From the NCBI GenBank assembly GCA_009469585.1, contig SSXW01000011.1, forward strand, positions 51,417-115,416: 64,000 nucleotides of DNA, written 5' to 3'. Under the pieces are notes generated by a model. The model had not been told where the DNA came from and searched no databases. It saw only the letters and a program-made list of their open reading frames with translations. Position 1 is the stretch's first letter. The number at the start of each line of letters is the position of its first letter. Below are positions 52,047 through 62,400 of the stretch, piece after piece. The stretch is from Dechloromonas sp. Dech2017. Its GTDB lineage: Bacteria > Pseudomonadota > Gammaproteobacteria > Burkholderiales > Rhodocyclaceae. The position numbers were made by a program, and so were the translations under genes.

Positions 52047-55000
52047 TCATTTTTCTTCCTTTCTAAAAGCGGCGTAGTAGAGCACTGGGATGACGACCAA
52101 GGTCAGCAGCGTGGACACCAGGATGCCGAAGATCAGCGCCAGGGCCAGGCCGTTGAAGATCGGGTCGTCGAGGATGAACAGCGCGCCGAGCATGGCGGCC
52201 AGCGCGGTCAGGGCGATCGGCTTGGCGCGCACGGCGGCCGACTGGATCACCGCGTCGTGGAAATCCATGCCGGCAGCCACCTGCTGTTTGATGAAATCGA
52301 CGAGCAGGATAGAGTTGCGGACGATGATGCCGGCCAGCGCGATCATGCCGATCATCGAGGTCGCCGTGAATTGCGAACCGAACAGCGCGTGGCCGGGCAT
52401 GACGCCGATGATGGTCAGCGGAATCGGCGCCATGATGATCAGCGGCACCAGGTAGCTGCCGAAATGCGCCACCACGAGCAGGTAGATCAGGATCAGGCCG
52501 ACCGCATAGGCCAGCCCCATGTCGCGGAAGGTTTCGTAGGTAACCTTCCATTCGCCGTCCCATTTGACGCTGTAGCCGGCGTAGGGGTCGGCCGGCTGGC
52601 GGATGAACCATTCGCCCAGCGTGCCGCCCTCCTTGAGCGCCATGCCGTTGATCTGGCTGCGGATGTCGAACATGCCGTAGAGCGGCGAATCGAGCTGGCC
52701 GCCCATGTCACCGACGACGTAGACCACGGGCAGCAGATCCTTGTGATAGATGGTCTTCTCGCGTCCGACGTCACGCACCTCGACCAGTTCGGAAACGGGA
52801 ACGAGCTGGCCGCTGCGGGAGCGGACGCGGAGCTTCAACAGGGCGTCGAGCGAGGACTGCTTTTCGGCCGGCAGCGTGACGCGCACCGGGATCTCGAACT
52901 TGGAATCGGTGTTGCGGGCCGGCGTCACGTCCATGCCGGCCAGCCCCATGCCAACCACCTCGACGATGTCGCTCTGCGCCACGCCGAGCTGCGCCGCCTT
53001 GGCCTGCAGCACGTGCAACACGAACTTTTTGGAATCGGCGTCGATATAGTCGTCGACCGCGACGATATCGGCGGTCTGGGCGAAGGCGGCGCGCACCTGC
53101 TTGCCGACGGCGATCTGCCCCGGATAGTCCGGCCCGTAGATTTCGGCGACGATGGGCGACAGCACCGGCGGCCCGGGCGGCACCTCGACGACCTTGGCGA
53201 CGCCGCCGTTGGCCTTGCCGATGGCCTCGATCCGCTCACGCAGCGCGACGGCGATTTCATGGCTCTGCCGCGAACGCTGGTGCTTGTCGGCCAGGTTGAC
53301 CTGGATGTCGCCCTTTTCCGGCGCGGCGCGCAGGTAGTACTGGCGGACCAGGCCGTTGAAGTTGATCGGGCTGGCCGTGCCGGCGTAGGCTTGGTAATTG
53401 ACGACATCCGGCTCCTTGGCCAGTTCGCTGCCGATTTCGTGCAGCACGCGGGCGGTTTCTTCGAGCGGCGTGCCGACCGGCATGTCGACGACGACCTGGA
53501 ATTCGCTCTTGTTGTCGAAGGGCAGCATCTTCAGCACGACCAACTGGAAATACGCCAGCGACACCGAGCCGAGAATGAGCAAGACGACGGCGATGGCCAG
53601 CTTGACCCGCGCCTGGCCACCGCTCAGCGGGTCGAGGAAGGGCGTCAGCAGGCGGCGGAAGGTGCTGTCGAGCCGGGCATCGAGCTTGGACGGCTGATGC
53701 GCGGCGTGGCCGCTGCCATGCGACTTCATCAACCTGGCCGCCAGCCACGGCGTGACGACGAAGGCGACGGCCAGCGAGATGGCCATGCCCATAGCCGAGT
53801 TGATCGGGATCGGGCTCATGTACGGCCCCATCAGGCCGGTCACGAAGGCCATCGGCAGCAGCGCGGCGATCACCGTCAGGGTGGCCAAGATGGTCGGGCC
53901 GCCAACCTCGTCGACGGCGCTCGGAATGATTTCAAGCAGGGTCTTGTCCGGATGCAGGCCCTGCCAGCGATGGATGTTTTCCACCACCACGATGGCGTCA
54001 TCGACCAGGATGCCGATCGAGAAGATCAACGCGAACAGCGACACCCGGTTCAGCGTGAAGCCCCAGGCCCAGGAGGCGAACAGCGTGGCGGCCAGGGTCA
54101 GCGTCACGGCAACGCCGACGATCACCGCCTCGCGCCGGCCGAGGGCGAAGAAGACGAGGAGCACGACGAAGGCGGTGGCGAAGACCAGCTTGCCGATCAG
54201 CTTCTGCGCCTTCTCGGTCGCCGTCGCGCCGTAGTTGCGGGTCACGGTGACTTCGACGCCTTCCGGGATGACGGTGTTTTTCAGGGCATTTATCCGGTCG
54301 ACCGCAGCACTCGCCACGTCGGCGGCATTGACCCCGGGCTGCTTGGAAAGCTGCATGGTCACCGCCGGAAACTCGCCGGCGGCGTTGCCGAACCAGGCGT
54401 AGCGCTTGGGCTGGTCGGGGCCGTCCTCGACCGTCGCCACGTCGGCCAGGTAGATCGGCTGACGGGCCTTGCCGTCGCCACGCACGGCGACCACCAGGCG
54501 CTTGACGTCGGCCGCCGTTTCCAGGTAGGTGCCTGTCTGGACAAGCACCTCGCGGTTGCCGGCGGTCAGGTTGCCCGACGATTGCAGGGCGTTCGACACC
54601 TTGAGCGCACCGGCGATGTCCTGCGGCGTGACGCCGAAGGCGTTCATCCGCTCGCCGTCCATCAGCACGCGGATGGCGTGGTCGGGGCCGCCGATGGTGG
54701 ACACGTCGCGCGTGCCCTTGATGCGCTTCAGCTCGATCTCGACGGCGCGCGCCACCTGCTGCAGCTCGTAAGCCGAACGGGCCGGGTCGGCCGTCCAGAA
54801 GGTCAGGCCGACGATGGGCACATCGTCGATGCCGCGCGGCTTGATCACCGGCTCCTGCACGCCGAGGTTGGGCGGCAGCCAGTCGCGGTGCGAATGCACG
54901 GTGTCGTAGAGCCGCAGCACGGCGTCGTTGTACTTGACACCGACGTCGAACTGCACGGTGATCACCGCCATGCCCGGGCGGGCCATCGAGTAAACATGCT

Positions 55001-55262
55001 CGACGCCGTGCATCCGGGACAGCACCTGCTCGCCGGGGCGTGCCACCAGGTTCTCGACATCCTTGGCCGAGGCGCCGGGGAAGGCGATCAGCACGTCGGC
55101 CATGGTCACGTCGATCTGCGGCTCTTCCTCGCGCGGCGTGACCAGGGTGGCGAAGACGCCCATCAGGAAGGCGACCAGGGCCAGCAGCGGGGTCATCCGC
55201 GAATTCTGGAAGGCGGCGGCGATGCGCCCGGAGATGCCGAGCGACCCGGTCTTGACGTCCAT
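52047..55262 (-). CDS. RND efflux transporter permease
   Basis: The 1071-residue protein is a complete RND pump. An N-terminal helix is followed by a large periplasmic porter domain, and TM4 has the proton-relay pair in FSIGILVDDAIVVVENIHRW. The second half repeats the fold (LVPLIIMAPIPLTIIGVMPGHALFGSQFTATSMIGMIALAGIIVRNSILLVDFI). It resembles hydrophobe/amphiphile and CzcA-like pumps; the substrate is not deducible. The adaptor gene precedes it by 3 bp. No outer-membrane factor gene is present in the window. Confidence 0.94.
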   Translation of the reverse strand: MDVKTGSLGISGRIAAAFQNSRMTPLLALVAFLMGVFATLVTPREEEPQIDVTMADVLIAFPGASAKDVENLVARPGEQVLSRMHGVEHVYSMARPGMAVITVQFDVGVKYNDAVLRLYDTVHSHRDWLPPNLGVQEPVIKPRGIDDVPIVGLTFWTADPARSAYELQQVARAVEIELKRIKGTRDVSTIGGPDHAIRVLMDGERMNAFGVTPQDIAGALKVSNALQSSGNLTAGNREVLVQTGTYLETAADVKRLVVAVRGDGKARQPIYLADVATVEDGPDQPKRYAWFGNAAGEFPAVTMQLSKQPGVNAADVASAAVDRINALKNTVIPEGVEVTVTRNYGATATEKAQKLIGKLVFATAFVVLLVFFALGRREAVIVGVAVTLTLAATLFASWAWGFTLNRVSLFALIFSIGILVDDAIVVVENIHRWQGLHPDKTLLEIIPSAVDEVGGPTILATLTVIAALLPMAFVTGLMGPYMSPIPINSAMGMAISLAVAFVVTPWLAARLMKSHGSGHAAHQPSKLDARLDSTFRRLLTPFLDPLSGGQARVKLAIAVVLLILGSVSLAYFQLVVLKMLPFDNKSEFQVVVDMPVGTPLEETARVLHEIGSELAKEPDVVNYQAYAGTASPINFNGLVRQYYLRAAPEKGDIQVNLADKHQRSRQSHEIAVALRERIEAIGKANGGVAKVVEVPPGPPVLSPIVAEIYGPDYPGQIAVGKQVRAAFAQTADIVAVDDYIDADSKKFVLHVLQAKAAQLGVAQSDIVEVVGMGLAGMDVTPARNTDSKFEIPVRVTLPAEKQSSLDALLKLRVRSRSGQLVPVSELVEVRDVGREKTIYHKDLLPVVYVVGDMGGQLDSPLYGMFDIRSQINGMALKEGGTLGEWFIRQPADPYAGYSVKWDGEWKVTYETFRDMGLAYAVGLILIYLLVVAHFGSYLVPLIIMAPIPLTIIGVMPGHALFGSQFTATSMIGMIALAGIIVRNSILLVDFIKQQVAAGMDFHDAVIQSAAVRAKPIALTALAAMLGALFILDDPIFNGLALALIFGILVSTLLTLVVIPVLYYAAFRKEEK
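54278..54308 (-). repeat. Dispersed 31-bp motif, copy in RND pump gene
   Basis: Minus strand: exact core GCTGCGGTCGAC, 3 nt, ATAAAT, 5 nt, GAAAA. Confidence 0.75.
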
Positions 55263-55265
55263 CGC

Positions 55266-56261
55266 CTACTTGCCCGACTTGAGCAGGATGCCGGCCCGCA
55301 CCGGGTCGGTGACCACCGGCTCGCCGGCCGCCAGCCCGGCCAGGACTTCGATCTCGCCCTCGCCGACGGTTTCGCCGAGGCGCAGCTGGCGCAGGCCGAG
55401 GCGCTGGTCGGCGCCCTGCACGTAAACCGCCGCCACCTCGCCGCGGCGCAGCACGGCGGCGGCGGGCACGGTCAGCTTCTCGGCCTGGCCGGTGACGAAA
55501 TGAACGCGGGCGAACATGCCGGGCACCGCCTCGGCCAAGGCCGGCAGGCCAACCCGCACCGGGGTGACGTGGGTCGCCGCGTCGGCCGTCGGCAGCACCT
55601 GCACGCTGGTCGCCGTCACCCACTTGCCGAGTTCGGGGAACTCGACGCGAGCCGTCTTGACGCCACGCATGTCGGCCAGACGGAATTGCGCCACGCTGGC
55701 CGTCACCCGCAGGCTGCCCGGCTGGTAGATGGTGAACAGCGGCAGGCCGGGCATGGCCATGTCGCCCAGTTCGGCATGGCGGCGGGCGACGACGCCGTCC
55801 ATCGGCGCCACGATGCTGGCGTGGCTCTGGCTGGCGCCGGCCGCCGAACGGCTGGCGGCGGCCGCGGTGAGGTCGGCCCGCGCCTTGTCGACGGCGGCCT
55901 GGCTGACGAACTTGCGGGCCAGCAACTGCTCCTGGCGCTCGACGTTGAGCTTGGCCACGGCGTACTGGGCCTCGGCGGCGCGCGTCGCCTCGGCCGCTTC
56001 GCGGGCGTCGAGGCGCATCAGCAGCTGGCCCTTGCCGACCGTCTGCCCGGCATCGGCCCTGACTTCCAGCACCCGCCCGGCCAGCTGGGTGCCGACCGTC
56101 GCCTGGTGCACGGCCTCGACCACCGCCTCGGCCGGAAAGCCGAGATCGACGCGATGCGGCTTGACGACGACCGTCGGCAAGGGCGGGGCCGATCCCGGCT
56201 CCTGCGCCGAGACCGCTGCGGTCAACGCCAAAAAAACGCCAAAAATCAATTTCTTATTCAT
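55266..56261 (-). CDS. RND efflux periplasmic adaptor subunit
   Basis: The 331-residue membrane-fusion protein has a signal peptide (MNKKLIFGVFLALTAAVSAQ), a split lipoyl/barrel-sandwich domain (VGTQLAGRVLEVRADAGQTVGKGQLLMRLD ... ASIVAPMDGVVARRHAELGDMAMPG) and a coiled hairpin (about 80-125). A beta-barrel and membrane-proximal domain follow. It links the RND pump to an outer-membrane channel. The lysR stop is only 20 bp upstream on the same strand (8 bp if an ATG at 56273 is used), and no ribosome site is visible. Translation may depend on coupling to lysR. Confidence 0.92.
   Translation of the reverse strand: MNKKLIFGVFLALTAAVSAQEPGSAPPLPTVVVKPHRVDLGFPAEAVVEAVHQATVGTQLAGRVLEVRADAGQTVGKGQLLMRLDAREAAEATRAAEAQYAVAKLNVERQEQLLARKFVSQAAVDKARADLTAAAASRSAAGASQSHASIVAPMDGVVARRHAELGDMAMPGLPLFTIYQPGSLRVTASVAQFRLADMRGVKTARVEFPELGKWVTATSVQVLPTADAATHVTPVRVGLPALAEAVPGMFARVHFVTGQAEKLTVPAAAVLRRGEVAAVYVQGADQRLGLRQLRLGETVGEGEIEVLAGLAAGEPVVTDPVRAGILLKSGK
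56215..56245 (+). repeat. Dispersed 31-bp motif, copy in adaptor signal-peptide region
   Basis: Exact core with A (GCTGCGGTCAAC), 3 nt, AAAAAA, 5 nt, AAAAA. It overlaps the codons of the signal peptide. Confidence 0.8.
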
Positions 56262-56281
56262 ACATATAAGCATACGCTAAT

Positions 56282-57199
56282 TTAGTTGCGCGAGGCAAGT
56301 GCCTGGCTCGCCAGAATGCCATCGCCGACGCTGCGGCACAGCGCCATGAAAGCCCGGCCGGCCGGGCTGAGCTGGCGCTGGCGATGGCGCACGAAATGGA
56401 AATGGCGGCGCAGGTCGAACTGCCCGGTGCGCAGCTCGACCAGGGTGCCGCGCCGGAAGGCTTCGTCGAGCGTCAGCCGGGACAGGCAGGCCAGGCCGAG
56501 GCCGGCCTCGACCGCCCGCTTGATCGCCTCGGTGTGCTCGAGCTGCAGGCGGACCAGCGGCCGGCCGAGGGTCGGCGCCACCACCCGGTCGAACAGGGCG
56601 CGCGTCCCGGAACCGGCTTCGCGCAGCACCCAGTGCTCGCCACGCAGCTGCTCGGTGCTGGCCCGGCCGGCCGCGGCCAGCGCATGCCCGGGCGCGCAGA
56701 AGACGACCAGTTCGTCGGCCAGCCACGGCTCGACGAGGAGCTCAGGCGCGTTGACCTCGCCCTCGACCAGGCCGATGTCGAGCACGCAATGCAGCACGTC
56801 GTCGAGGATGTGGCGGGTGTTGGCGACCTTGAGGTCGATCGCCGCCCCCGGGTGCTGCTGCAGGTAATCGGCGACGATCAGGGTGGCCAGGTAGTTGCCG
56901 ATGCTCATCGTCGCCCCGACGCTGAGCGGGCCGAGCTGGCCGCCGGCCAGCACCGACTCGATCTCGGCGGCCCGCCCGAGCAGATCCTCGGCCAGCGGCA
57001 ACAGGCCACGCCCGGTGGCGTTGAGGCGCAGCGACTTGCCGATGCGGTCGAACAGCGGGCAGTCGAACTGGCGCTCGAGTTCGACCAGGGCGCTGCTCGC
57101 CGCCGACTGCGACATGGCCAGCTCGCCGGCCGCCCGCGACACGTTCTGGTGGCGGGCGACGGCGGCAAAGACCTGGACCTGGCGCAGGGTGAGCCTCAT
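56282..57199 (-). CDS. LysR-family transcriptional regulator
   Basis: The 305-residue protein has the N-terminal winged helix MRLTLRQVQVFAAVARHQNVSRAAGELAMSQSAASSALVELERQFDCPLFDRIGKSLRLNATG and a LysR effector domain (LSVGATMSIGNYLATLIVADYLQQHPGAAIDLKVANTRHILDDVLHCVLDIGLVEGEV). It is divergent from fpr with a 99-bp shared control region, as the FinR regulator is in pseudomonads. It is also immediately followed by the RND genes on its own strand. Its targets could be either or both. Confidence 0.92.
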   Translation of the reverse strand: MRLTLRQVQVFAAVARHQNVSRAAGELAMSQSAASSALVELERQFDCPLFDRIGKSLRLNATGRGLLPLAEDLLGRAAEIESVLAGGQLGPLSVGATMSIGNYLATLIVADYLQQHPGAAIDLKVANTRHILDDVLHCVLDIGLVEGEVNAPELLVEPWLADELVVFCAPGHALAAAGRASTEQLRGEHWVLREAGSGTRALFDRVVAPTLGRPLVRLQLEHTEAIKRAVEAGLGLACLSRLTLDEAFRRGTLVELRTGQFDLRRHFHFVRHRQRQLSPAGRAFMALCRSVGDGILASQALASRN

Positions 57200-57211
57200 A
57201 TCGAAATTTCC

Positions 57212-57233
57212 GATAAGTGATAGAGAAATTATC
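57212..57233. promoter_or_regulatory. LysR-type operator candidate between lysR and fpr
   Basis: GATAA and TTATC are inverted around 12 nt in the A/T-rich 99-bp gap. ATAAG/CTTAT pairs (57213 and 57236) add a second overlapping dyad. The position suits autoregulation and control of fpr. Confidence 0.4.
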
Positions 57234-57298
57234 CGCTTATGTTTCTATGACGCAACCCCTATCATCGGCCCATGTCAACGCTGCATGAGGAGTCATCC

Positions 57299-58078
57299 AT
57301 GAGCAACCTCGCCACCGAAACCGTCCTCTCCGTGCATCACTGGAACGACACGCTGTTCTCCTTCCGGACGACGCGCGACCGCGGCCTGCGCTTCATCAAC
57401 GGCCAGTTCGTGATGATCGGCCTGGAAGTCGACGGCCGGCCGCTGACCCGCGCCTACAGCATCGCCAGCGCCAACCACGAGGACCACCTGGAATTCTTCA
57501 GCATCAAGGTCGCCGACGGCGCCCTGACCTCGCGCCTGCAACACCTGCAGCCCGGCGACCCCATCGTCGTCAGCCGCAAGCCGACCGGCACCCTGGTCCT
57601 GCACGACCTCAGGCCCGGCAAGCGCCTCTTCCTGTTCGCCACCGGCACCGGCCTGGCCCCGTTCATGAGCCTGATCCACGACCCGGAAACCTACGAACGC
57701 TTCGAACAGATCGTGCTGGTGCACGGCGTGCGCTGGAGCAACGAACTGGCCTACCGCCAGTACCTCGAGCACGAGATCAACAGCCACGAGTATTTCGGCG
57801 AACTGGCCCGCCAGCAGCTGACCTACTACCCGACGGTGACCCGCGAAAGCTTCCGCAACGAAGGCCGGCTGACCGACCTCGTCGAATCCGGCAAGCTCTT
57901 CGCCGACATCGGCCAGGCACCGCTCGACCCCGAACACGACCGGGCAATGATCTGCGGCAGCCCGGCCATGCTGGCCGACACCGCCGCCATGCTCGACGCC
58001 CGCGGCTTCAAGGTGGCCCGCCACTACAAGGGCGAACAGGGCGACTACGTGATCGAACGGGCTTTCGTCGACAAATAG
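57299..58078 (+). CDS. fpr: Ferredoxin-NADP+ reductase
   Basis: Fpr exchanges electrons between NADPH and ferredoxin or flavodoxin and aids oxidative-stress defence. The 259-residue FAD protein has the flavin motif RAYSIASANHEDHLEFFSIKV, FLFATGTGLAPFMSLIHDP (NADP-binding), VHGVRWSNELAYR and CGSPAML. It ends HYKGEQGDYVIERAFVDK, the C-terminal form of the bacterial subclass. The ATG at 57299 follows GAGGAGTCATCC; an in-frame ATG at 57272 lacks a ribosome site. It is divergent from a LysR gene. Confidence 0.96.
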   Translation: MSNLATETVLSVHHWNDTLFSFRTTRDRGLRFINGQFVMIGLEVDGRPLTRAYSIASANHEDHLEFFSIKVADGALTSRLQHLQPGDPIVVSRKPTGTLVLHDLRPGKRLFLFATGTGLAPFMSLIHDPETYERFEQIVLVHGVRWSNELAYRQYLEHEINSHEYFGELARQQLTYYPTVTRESFRNEGRLTDLVESGKLFADIGQAPLDPEHDRAMICGSPAMLADTAAMLDARGFKVARHYKGEQGDYVIERAFVDK

Positions 58079-58092
58079 TCGGCAAGCCGACT
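58077..58092. terminator. Hairpin shared by convergent fpr and MFS stops
   Basis: AGTCGGC-AA-GCCGACT overlaps the fpr stop and abuts the MFS stop. There is no T-run, so it may act with Rho or as an mRNA 3' end stabiliser. Confidence 0.4.
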
Positions 58093-59372
58093 CAGGCGGC
58101 CGGCTTCCAGATGTTGCGGCAGCCGGTCTCGACAATGCGCCAGCTGGCCAGCGCCCCCATCGCGGCGCACAGCGTGACGATCGCCACCCCGCCCCGCCAG
58201 GCGGCCAGGTCGTAGAAGCGGGCGCCGCCAACCACCTCGCCCTGCCAGGCGAGGTCCATCACCCAGCCGACCAGCGGCTGCAACAGCGCCCCGGCCAGGA
58301 AGCCGCCCATGTTGGCGACGCTGGTCGACATCCCCGACAGCAGGGGCGGATTAACCTCCTTGGCGCAGGCCCAGGACAGGCTGAATCCCGCGGTCGACAG
58401 CCCGAGCAGCGCAAAAACCGAATAGGAGGCCCACAGCGGCAGACCAACCCCGGAAAGCAGGAGAACCCAGATCGCCACGCAGACATGGGTGGCGACAATG
58501 ACCGCCGGCTTGCGCCGACCGAGACGGTCGGACAGCGTTCCGATGAAAAAGCAGCCGACGGCGAAGCCGCCGAACCACAGCGACAGGTGGCTGGTCGCCA
58601 CGGCCCGCGACAGGCCGTGCACCTGCATCAGGTAGGGCGTCGCCCACAAGCCGGCGAAAGTGAAGAAGGCGCCGGAGATGCCCGTATTGACCAGGATGGC
58701 CGGCCAGGTGGCGCGGTTGCGGACGACCGAGAGCAGACCGGAAAGGACCACGGTACGGTCGAATCTGGGCGCTGCCGCCGGCTGGTCGCCGGTCGGCCGG
58801 TCGCGCACGACCAGCCAGCAGGCGACGGCCAGGCCGACCGAGACGGCGCCGACGCCGACGAAAACGCCGCGCCAGCCGGTCGCCTGGGCGAGCGCCGAGA
58901 GCGGCGCCCCGGCCAGCACCGAGCCGAGGTTGCCGATCAGCATGCAGACGCCGACCAGGGTGGCGAAACGGTTCTCCTCGAACCACACGGCAACCAGCTT
59001 GAGCATGGCGATGAAGGTCACCGAGACGCCGAGGCCGACCAGCGTCCGCCCGGCCAGTGCCAGTTCCAGCGTCGGCGCCAGGCCGAAGAGCAGGCTGCCG
59101 GCACCGCCGACCAGGCCACCGAGGACCAGGATACGGCGCGGCCCCAGGGTATCGACCAGGATGCCGGTCGGCACCTGCATCAGCGTGTAGACGTAGAAAT
59201 AGGTCGCCGCCAGCACGCCCAGCGAAGCCGCCGAGGTATCGAAGGCGGACGCCAGGTCGGGGGCGATGCCGGCCGGCGCGAAGCGCTGGAAGAAGGACAG
59301 GATGTAGGCGGCGGCGACGATGCCGAGGGCCAGCCAGCGACGACGCAGTTGTTCGGGCGTCAGGGAAGTCAT
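58092..59372 (-). CDS. MFS transporter
   Basis: The 426-residue protein has twelve predicted membrane helices and the MFS signature after TM2 ([17 protein letters not shown]) repeated after TM8 ([16 protein letters not shown]). [42 protein letters not shown] opens the protein. The family exports or imports small molecules; the substrate is not evident. The ATG at 59372 follows GGAGTATCG. Because of a frameshift in the upstream kinase gene, one frame stays open from the kinase straight into this gene. Confidence 0.9.
   Translation of the reverse strand: MTSLTPEQLRRRWLALGIVAAAYILSFFQRFAPAGIAPDLASAFDTSAASLGVLAATYFYVYTLMQVPTGILVDTLGPRRILVLGGLVGGAGSLLFGLAPTLELALAGRTLVGLGVSVTFIAMLKLVAVWFEENRFATLVGVCMLIGNLGSVLAGAPLSALAQATGWRGVFVGVGAVSVGLAVACWLVVRDRPTGDQPAAAPRFDRTVVLSGLLSVVRNRATWPAILVNTGISGAFFTFAGLWATPYLMQVHGLSRAVATSHLSLWFGGFAVGCFFIGTLSDRLGRRKPAVIVATHVCVAIWVLLLSGVGLPLWASYSVFALLGLSTAGFSLSWACAKEVNPPLLSGMSTSVANMGGFLAGALLQPLVGWVMDLAWQGEVVGGARFYDLAAWRGGVAIVTLCAAMGALASWRIVETGCRNIWKPAA
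58387..58417 (+). repeat. Partial dispersed motif in MFS gene
   Basis: Core CCCGCGGTCGAC and a correctly placed second tract AAAAA; the first tract is lost (CCGAGC). Weak copy. Confidence 0.3.
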
Positions 59373-59457
59373 CGATACTCCGGAAAAATTCGGCGGGCCG
59401 GCCATTCTAGCCGGCGGCACCCCGGCTGGCCACGACCATCGCCGGGCGCCGCGGCGC

Positions 59458-62400
59458 TCAGTCGCCCAAGCCGGCCAGCCGGGCGCGCAGCACGCCGGGC
59501 AGGGCCGCCCAGTCGACCGGCTTGGCCAGATGCCCGGCGGCCAGCCCGACCAGCTGTGCCATGAAGTCGGCGTCCTGCCGGCCGCTGACCAGGATGACCG
59601 GAAAATCGCCGGCCACCTGGCGGATCGCCGCGGCCACGGCCAGGCCGTCCCGGCCGGGCATCTCGACGTCGAGCAGGGCGATGTCGAAAGCCTCGTCCTG
59701 CCAGGCCTGCCACGCCGCGTCGCCGTTGTCGGCAACGACGGTGACGAATTCGCCGGCCGGCAGGGCTGCCCGCACCAGCAGGGCGACCGTCGGATCGTCG
59801 TCGGCAACCAGCACCCGCCACCGCCGCCTGCTGATGGCCGCAGCTTGGCGAGAACGCCCTGCAGCGCCAGATCGACCCGCCGCCATTCGCCGCGCAGGGC
59901 GTCGACCAGCGGCGGCAGTTCGTCGACCCGGTCGGCCCGGCACAGTTGCTCGATTTCGCTGCACAAGCCGGCGAACTGCGTCGCCCCGACGTTGAAGCTG
60001 CCCGACTTCAGGGCATGCGCCGCCGTCGCCATGACCTCTTCGTCGCCCCTGGCCAGCGCCTTGTCGAAACGCGCCCATTCGCGACCGGCTGCCTTCAGGT
60101 AGGCATCGATCACCTGGCCGACCAGATGATCGCCGCCGGCCGGCGACAGGGCGCGTATCTTCTCGAAGGCGCCCGGATCGACCGCCTGGCGTTCCACACC
60201 CGGCTCCGGCGCGACCGGGCGCGGCAGGCGCATCCGGCGCTCGACCGGCAACCAGCGCCCGAGCACCATCTGCAACTCGTCGCCGGTGTACGGCTTGGCC
60301 AGGTAGTCGTCCATGCCGGCCGCCACGCAACGCTCGCGGTCGCCCTTCATGGCGTTGGCGGTGAGGGCGATGACCGGCACATGGCGCCCCGTCCCCAACT
60401 CCCGCTCGCGCCACATCCTGGTGGCGGCGAAGCCGTCGAGCACCGGCATCTGGCAATCCATCAGCACGACGTCGACGGCTTCGCTGGCCAGGATGTCGAG
60501 CGCCTGCTGACCGTCGCCGGCGGTCAGCGCATCGAGGCCCAGGCGCTCCAGTTGGCGGCAGACGACGATCAGGTTGCTCTCGTTGTCTTCGGCCACCAGC
60601 ACCCGGCCGCGCAGGCGCCTGCCGGCTGCCTCGACGGCGGGCGGGGCGACCGGCGCATCGCGGTCGAGGGCGGCGGCGACGGCGTGCAGCAACTCGGCCT
60701 GGCGGACCGGCTTGGCCAGGCAGGCGACGATGCCCAGGTCGGCCAGCACGGCAGCGGCCGGCGCCCCCGTCCCGGCGCAGAAGACGATGAAACCGGCCTC
60801 GGTCATGCCGGGCAGCGTGCGCAGGGCGCGAATCGAATCGATGCCGGAAATTTCCGGCATTTGCAGGTCGACCAGGTAGAGGGCGTAGGGTGAATGTTCC
60901 TCGTGCGCCATGCGCGCCATGGCCAGCGCAGCCATGCCGGAAGCAGCGGCATCGACGACATAGCCATGGCTGCTCAGTTGCTTCATGACAATTTCGCAAT
61001 GCGTCGGACTGTCATCGACCACCAGCAGGCGCCCGATGCCCTGCGCGGTTCCCGGCCCGACTCCCGGCCCGCCGCCCTTCTCCGCGGCTGCTTCGCCCTG
61101 CGGCAAGCAGCCGTGGGCCAGATGCAGGCCGACCACGAAACTGGCGCCGTTGCCGGGCTGGCTGTACACCGATATCTGGCCGCCCATCATGCCGACCAGG
61201 CGCTGGCAGATGGTCAGGCCAAGGCCGGTGCCGCCGTATTTGCGGGTGGTCGACCCATCGGCCTGCAGGAAGTGCTCGAAGATCCTGCCCTGGGCTTCGG
61301 CCGGAATGCCGATACCGGTGTCGCTGACGGTCAACGCCAAATCCAGGCCATTTTCCGAATTTCCCATGACGGCGAGGCGCAGCACCACTTCGCCGCGTTC
61401 GGTGAATTTGATGGCGTTGCTCAGCAGGTTGGTCACCACCTGCCGCAACCGCAAGGCATCGCCGCACACCACCAGCGGCTCGCCGGAAGGCAGGTCGGCC
61501 AGCAGTTCCAGGCCCTTGCGCCGGGCCGGCTCGGCGAACAGCGCGAGCGACTCCTCGAGCAGGGCTGGCAAGTCGAAATCGACGGTTTCCAGCTCGAGCC
61601 GGCCGGATTCGATCTTGGAAAAATCGAGAATGTCGTTGATGATGCCCAGCAGGTGCCGACCGGAACTTTCGACGGCCTCGACGAACTGGCGCTGTGTGGC
61701 GCTCAGCTCGGTATTGGCCAGCAACTCGTTCATGCCGAGCACGCCGTTCATCGGTGTCCGGATCTCGTGGCTCATCGTCGCCAGGAATTCGCTCTTCGCC
61801 TTGCTCGCCGCCTCGGCGGCATCCTTGGCCAGGCGCAGTTCGCGGGTGCGCTGGTCGACGATCTGCTCGAGGTTCCCGAGGTGAGAAGACAACCAGCGGT
61901 CACGCTCGCGAATCTGCTCGACCATCTGGTTGAAGCCTGCCGCCAGCTGGTCGATCTCGGTCACCGGGCTGGCCTCGGCCCGGATGTCGAGCCGCCCCAC
62001 CGAAACCTCGGCCATGTGCCGGGTGATCTCCTGCAGGGGGGCGATCAGCTTGCTCACCTGGCGGCGCTGCAGATACGAGGCAATGGCCAGTACGGCGGCC
62101 ATCTCGATCAGGATCAGCCCGAGATAACGCAACAATTGCCGATACAGTCCGGTCAGATCGGTGCTCAGCCGCAACCAGCCGGCCGGCTGGCCGGCCACCC
62201 GGGCCGGCATCAGGAAATCGATGCGACGCCAGGAAAAACGATGGCCTGCCTCCGGCGCCACCAACGGAGGCAGGTTAGCCAATTCGTCGCCTTTGTCATC
62301 GAAAGCGACGAACAATGACTGGTCGCCGGCAAAGAAGGCGACCGACTCGATATACGGCGTCGCCCGCAGCATGGCGGCGTAGCGTTCGGCAGCTGCCGGG

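Noticed and set aside
53030..53062. Possible motif copy in the RND pump gene around TCGTCGACCGCGACG
   Set aside because: The first tract is acceptable but the second is broken, so it is below the threshold used.
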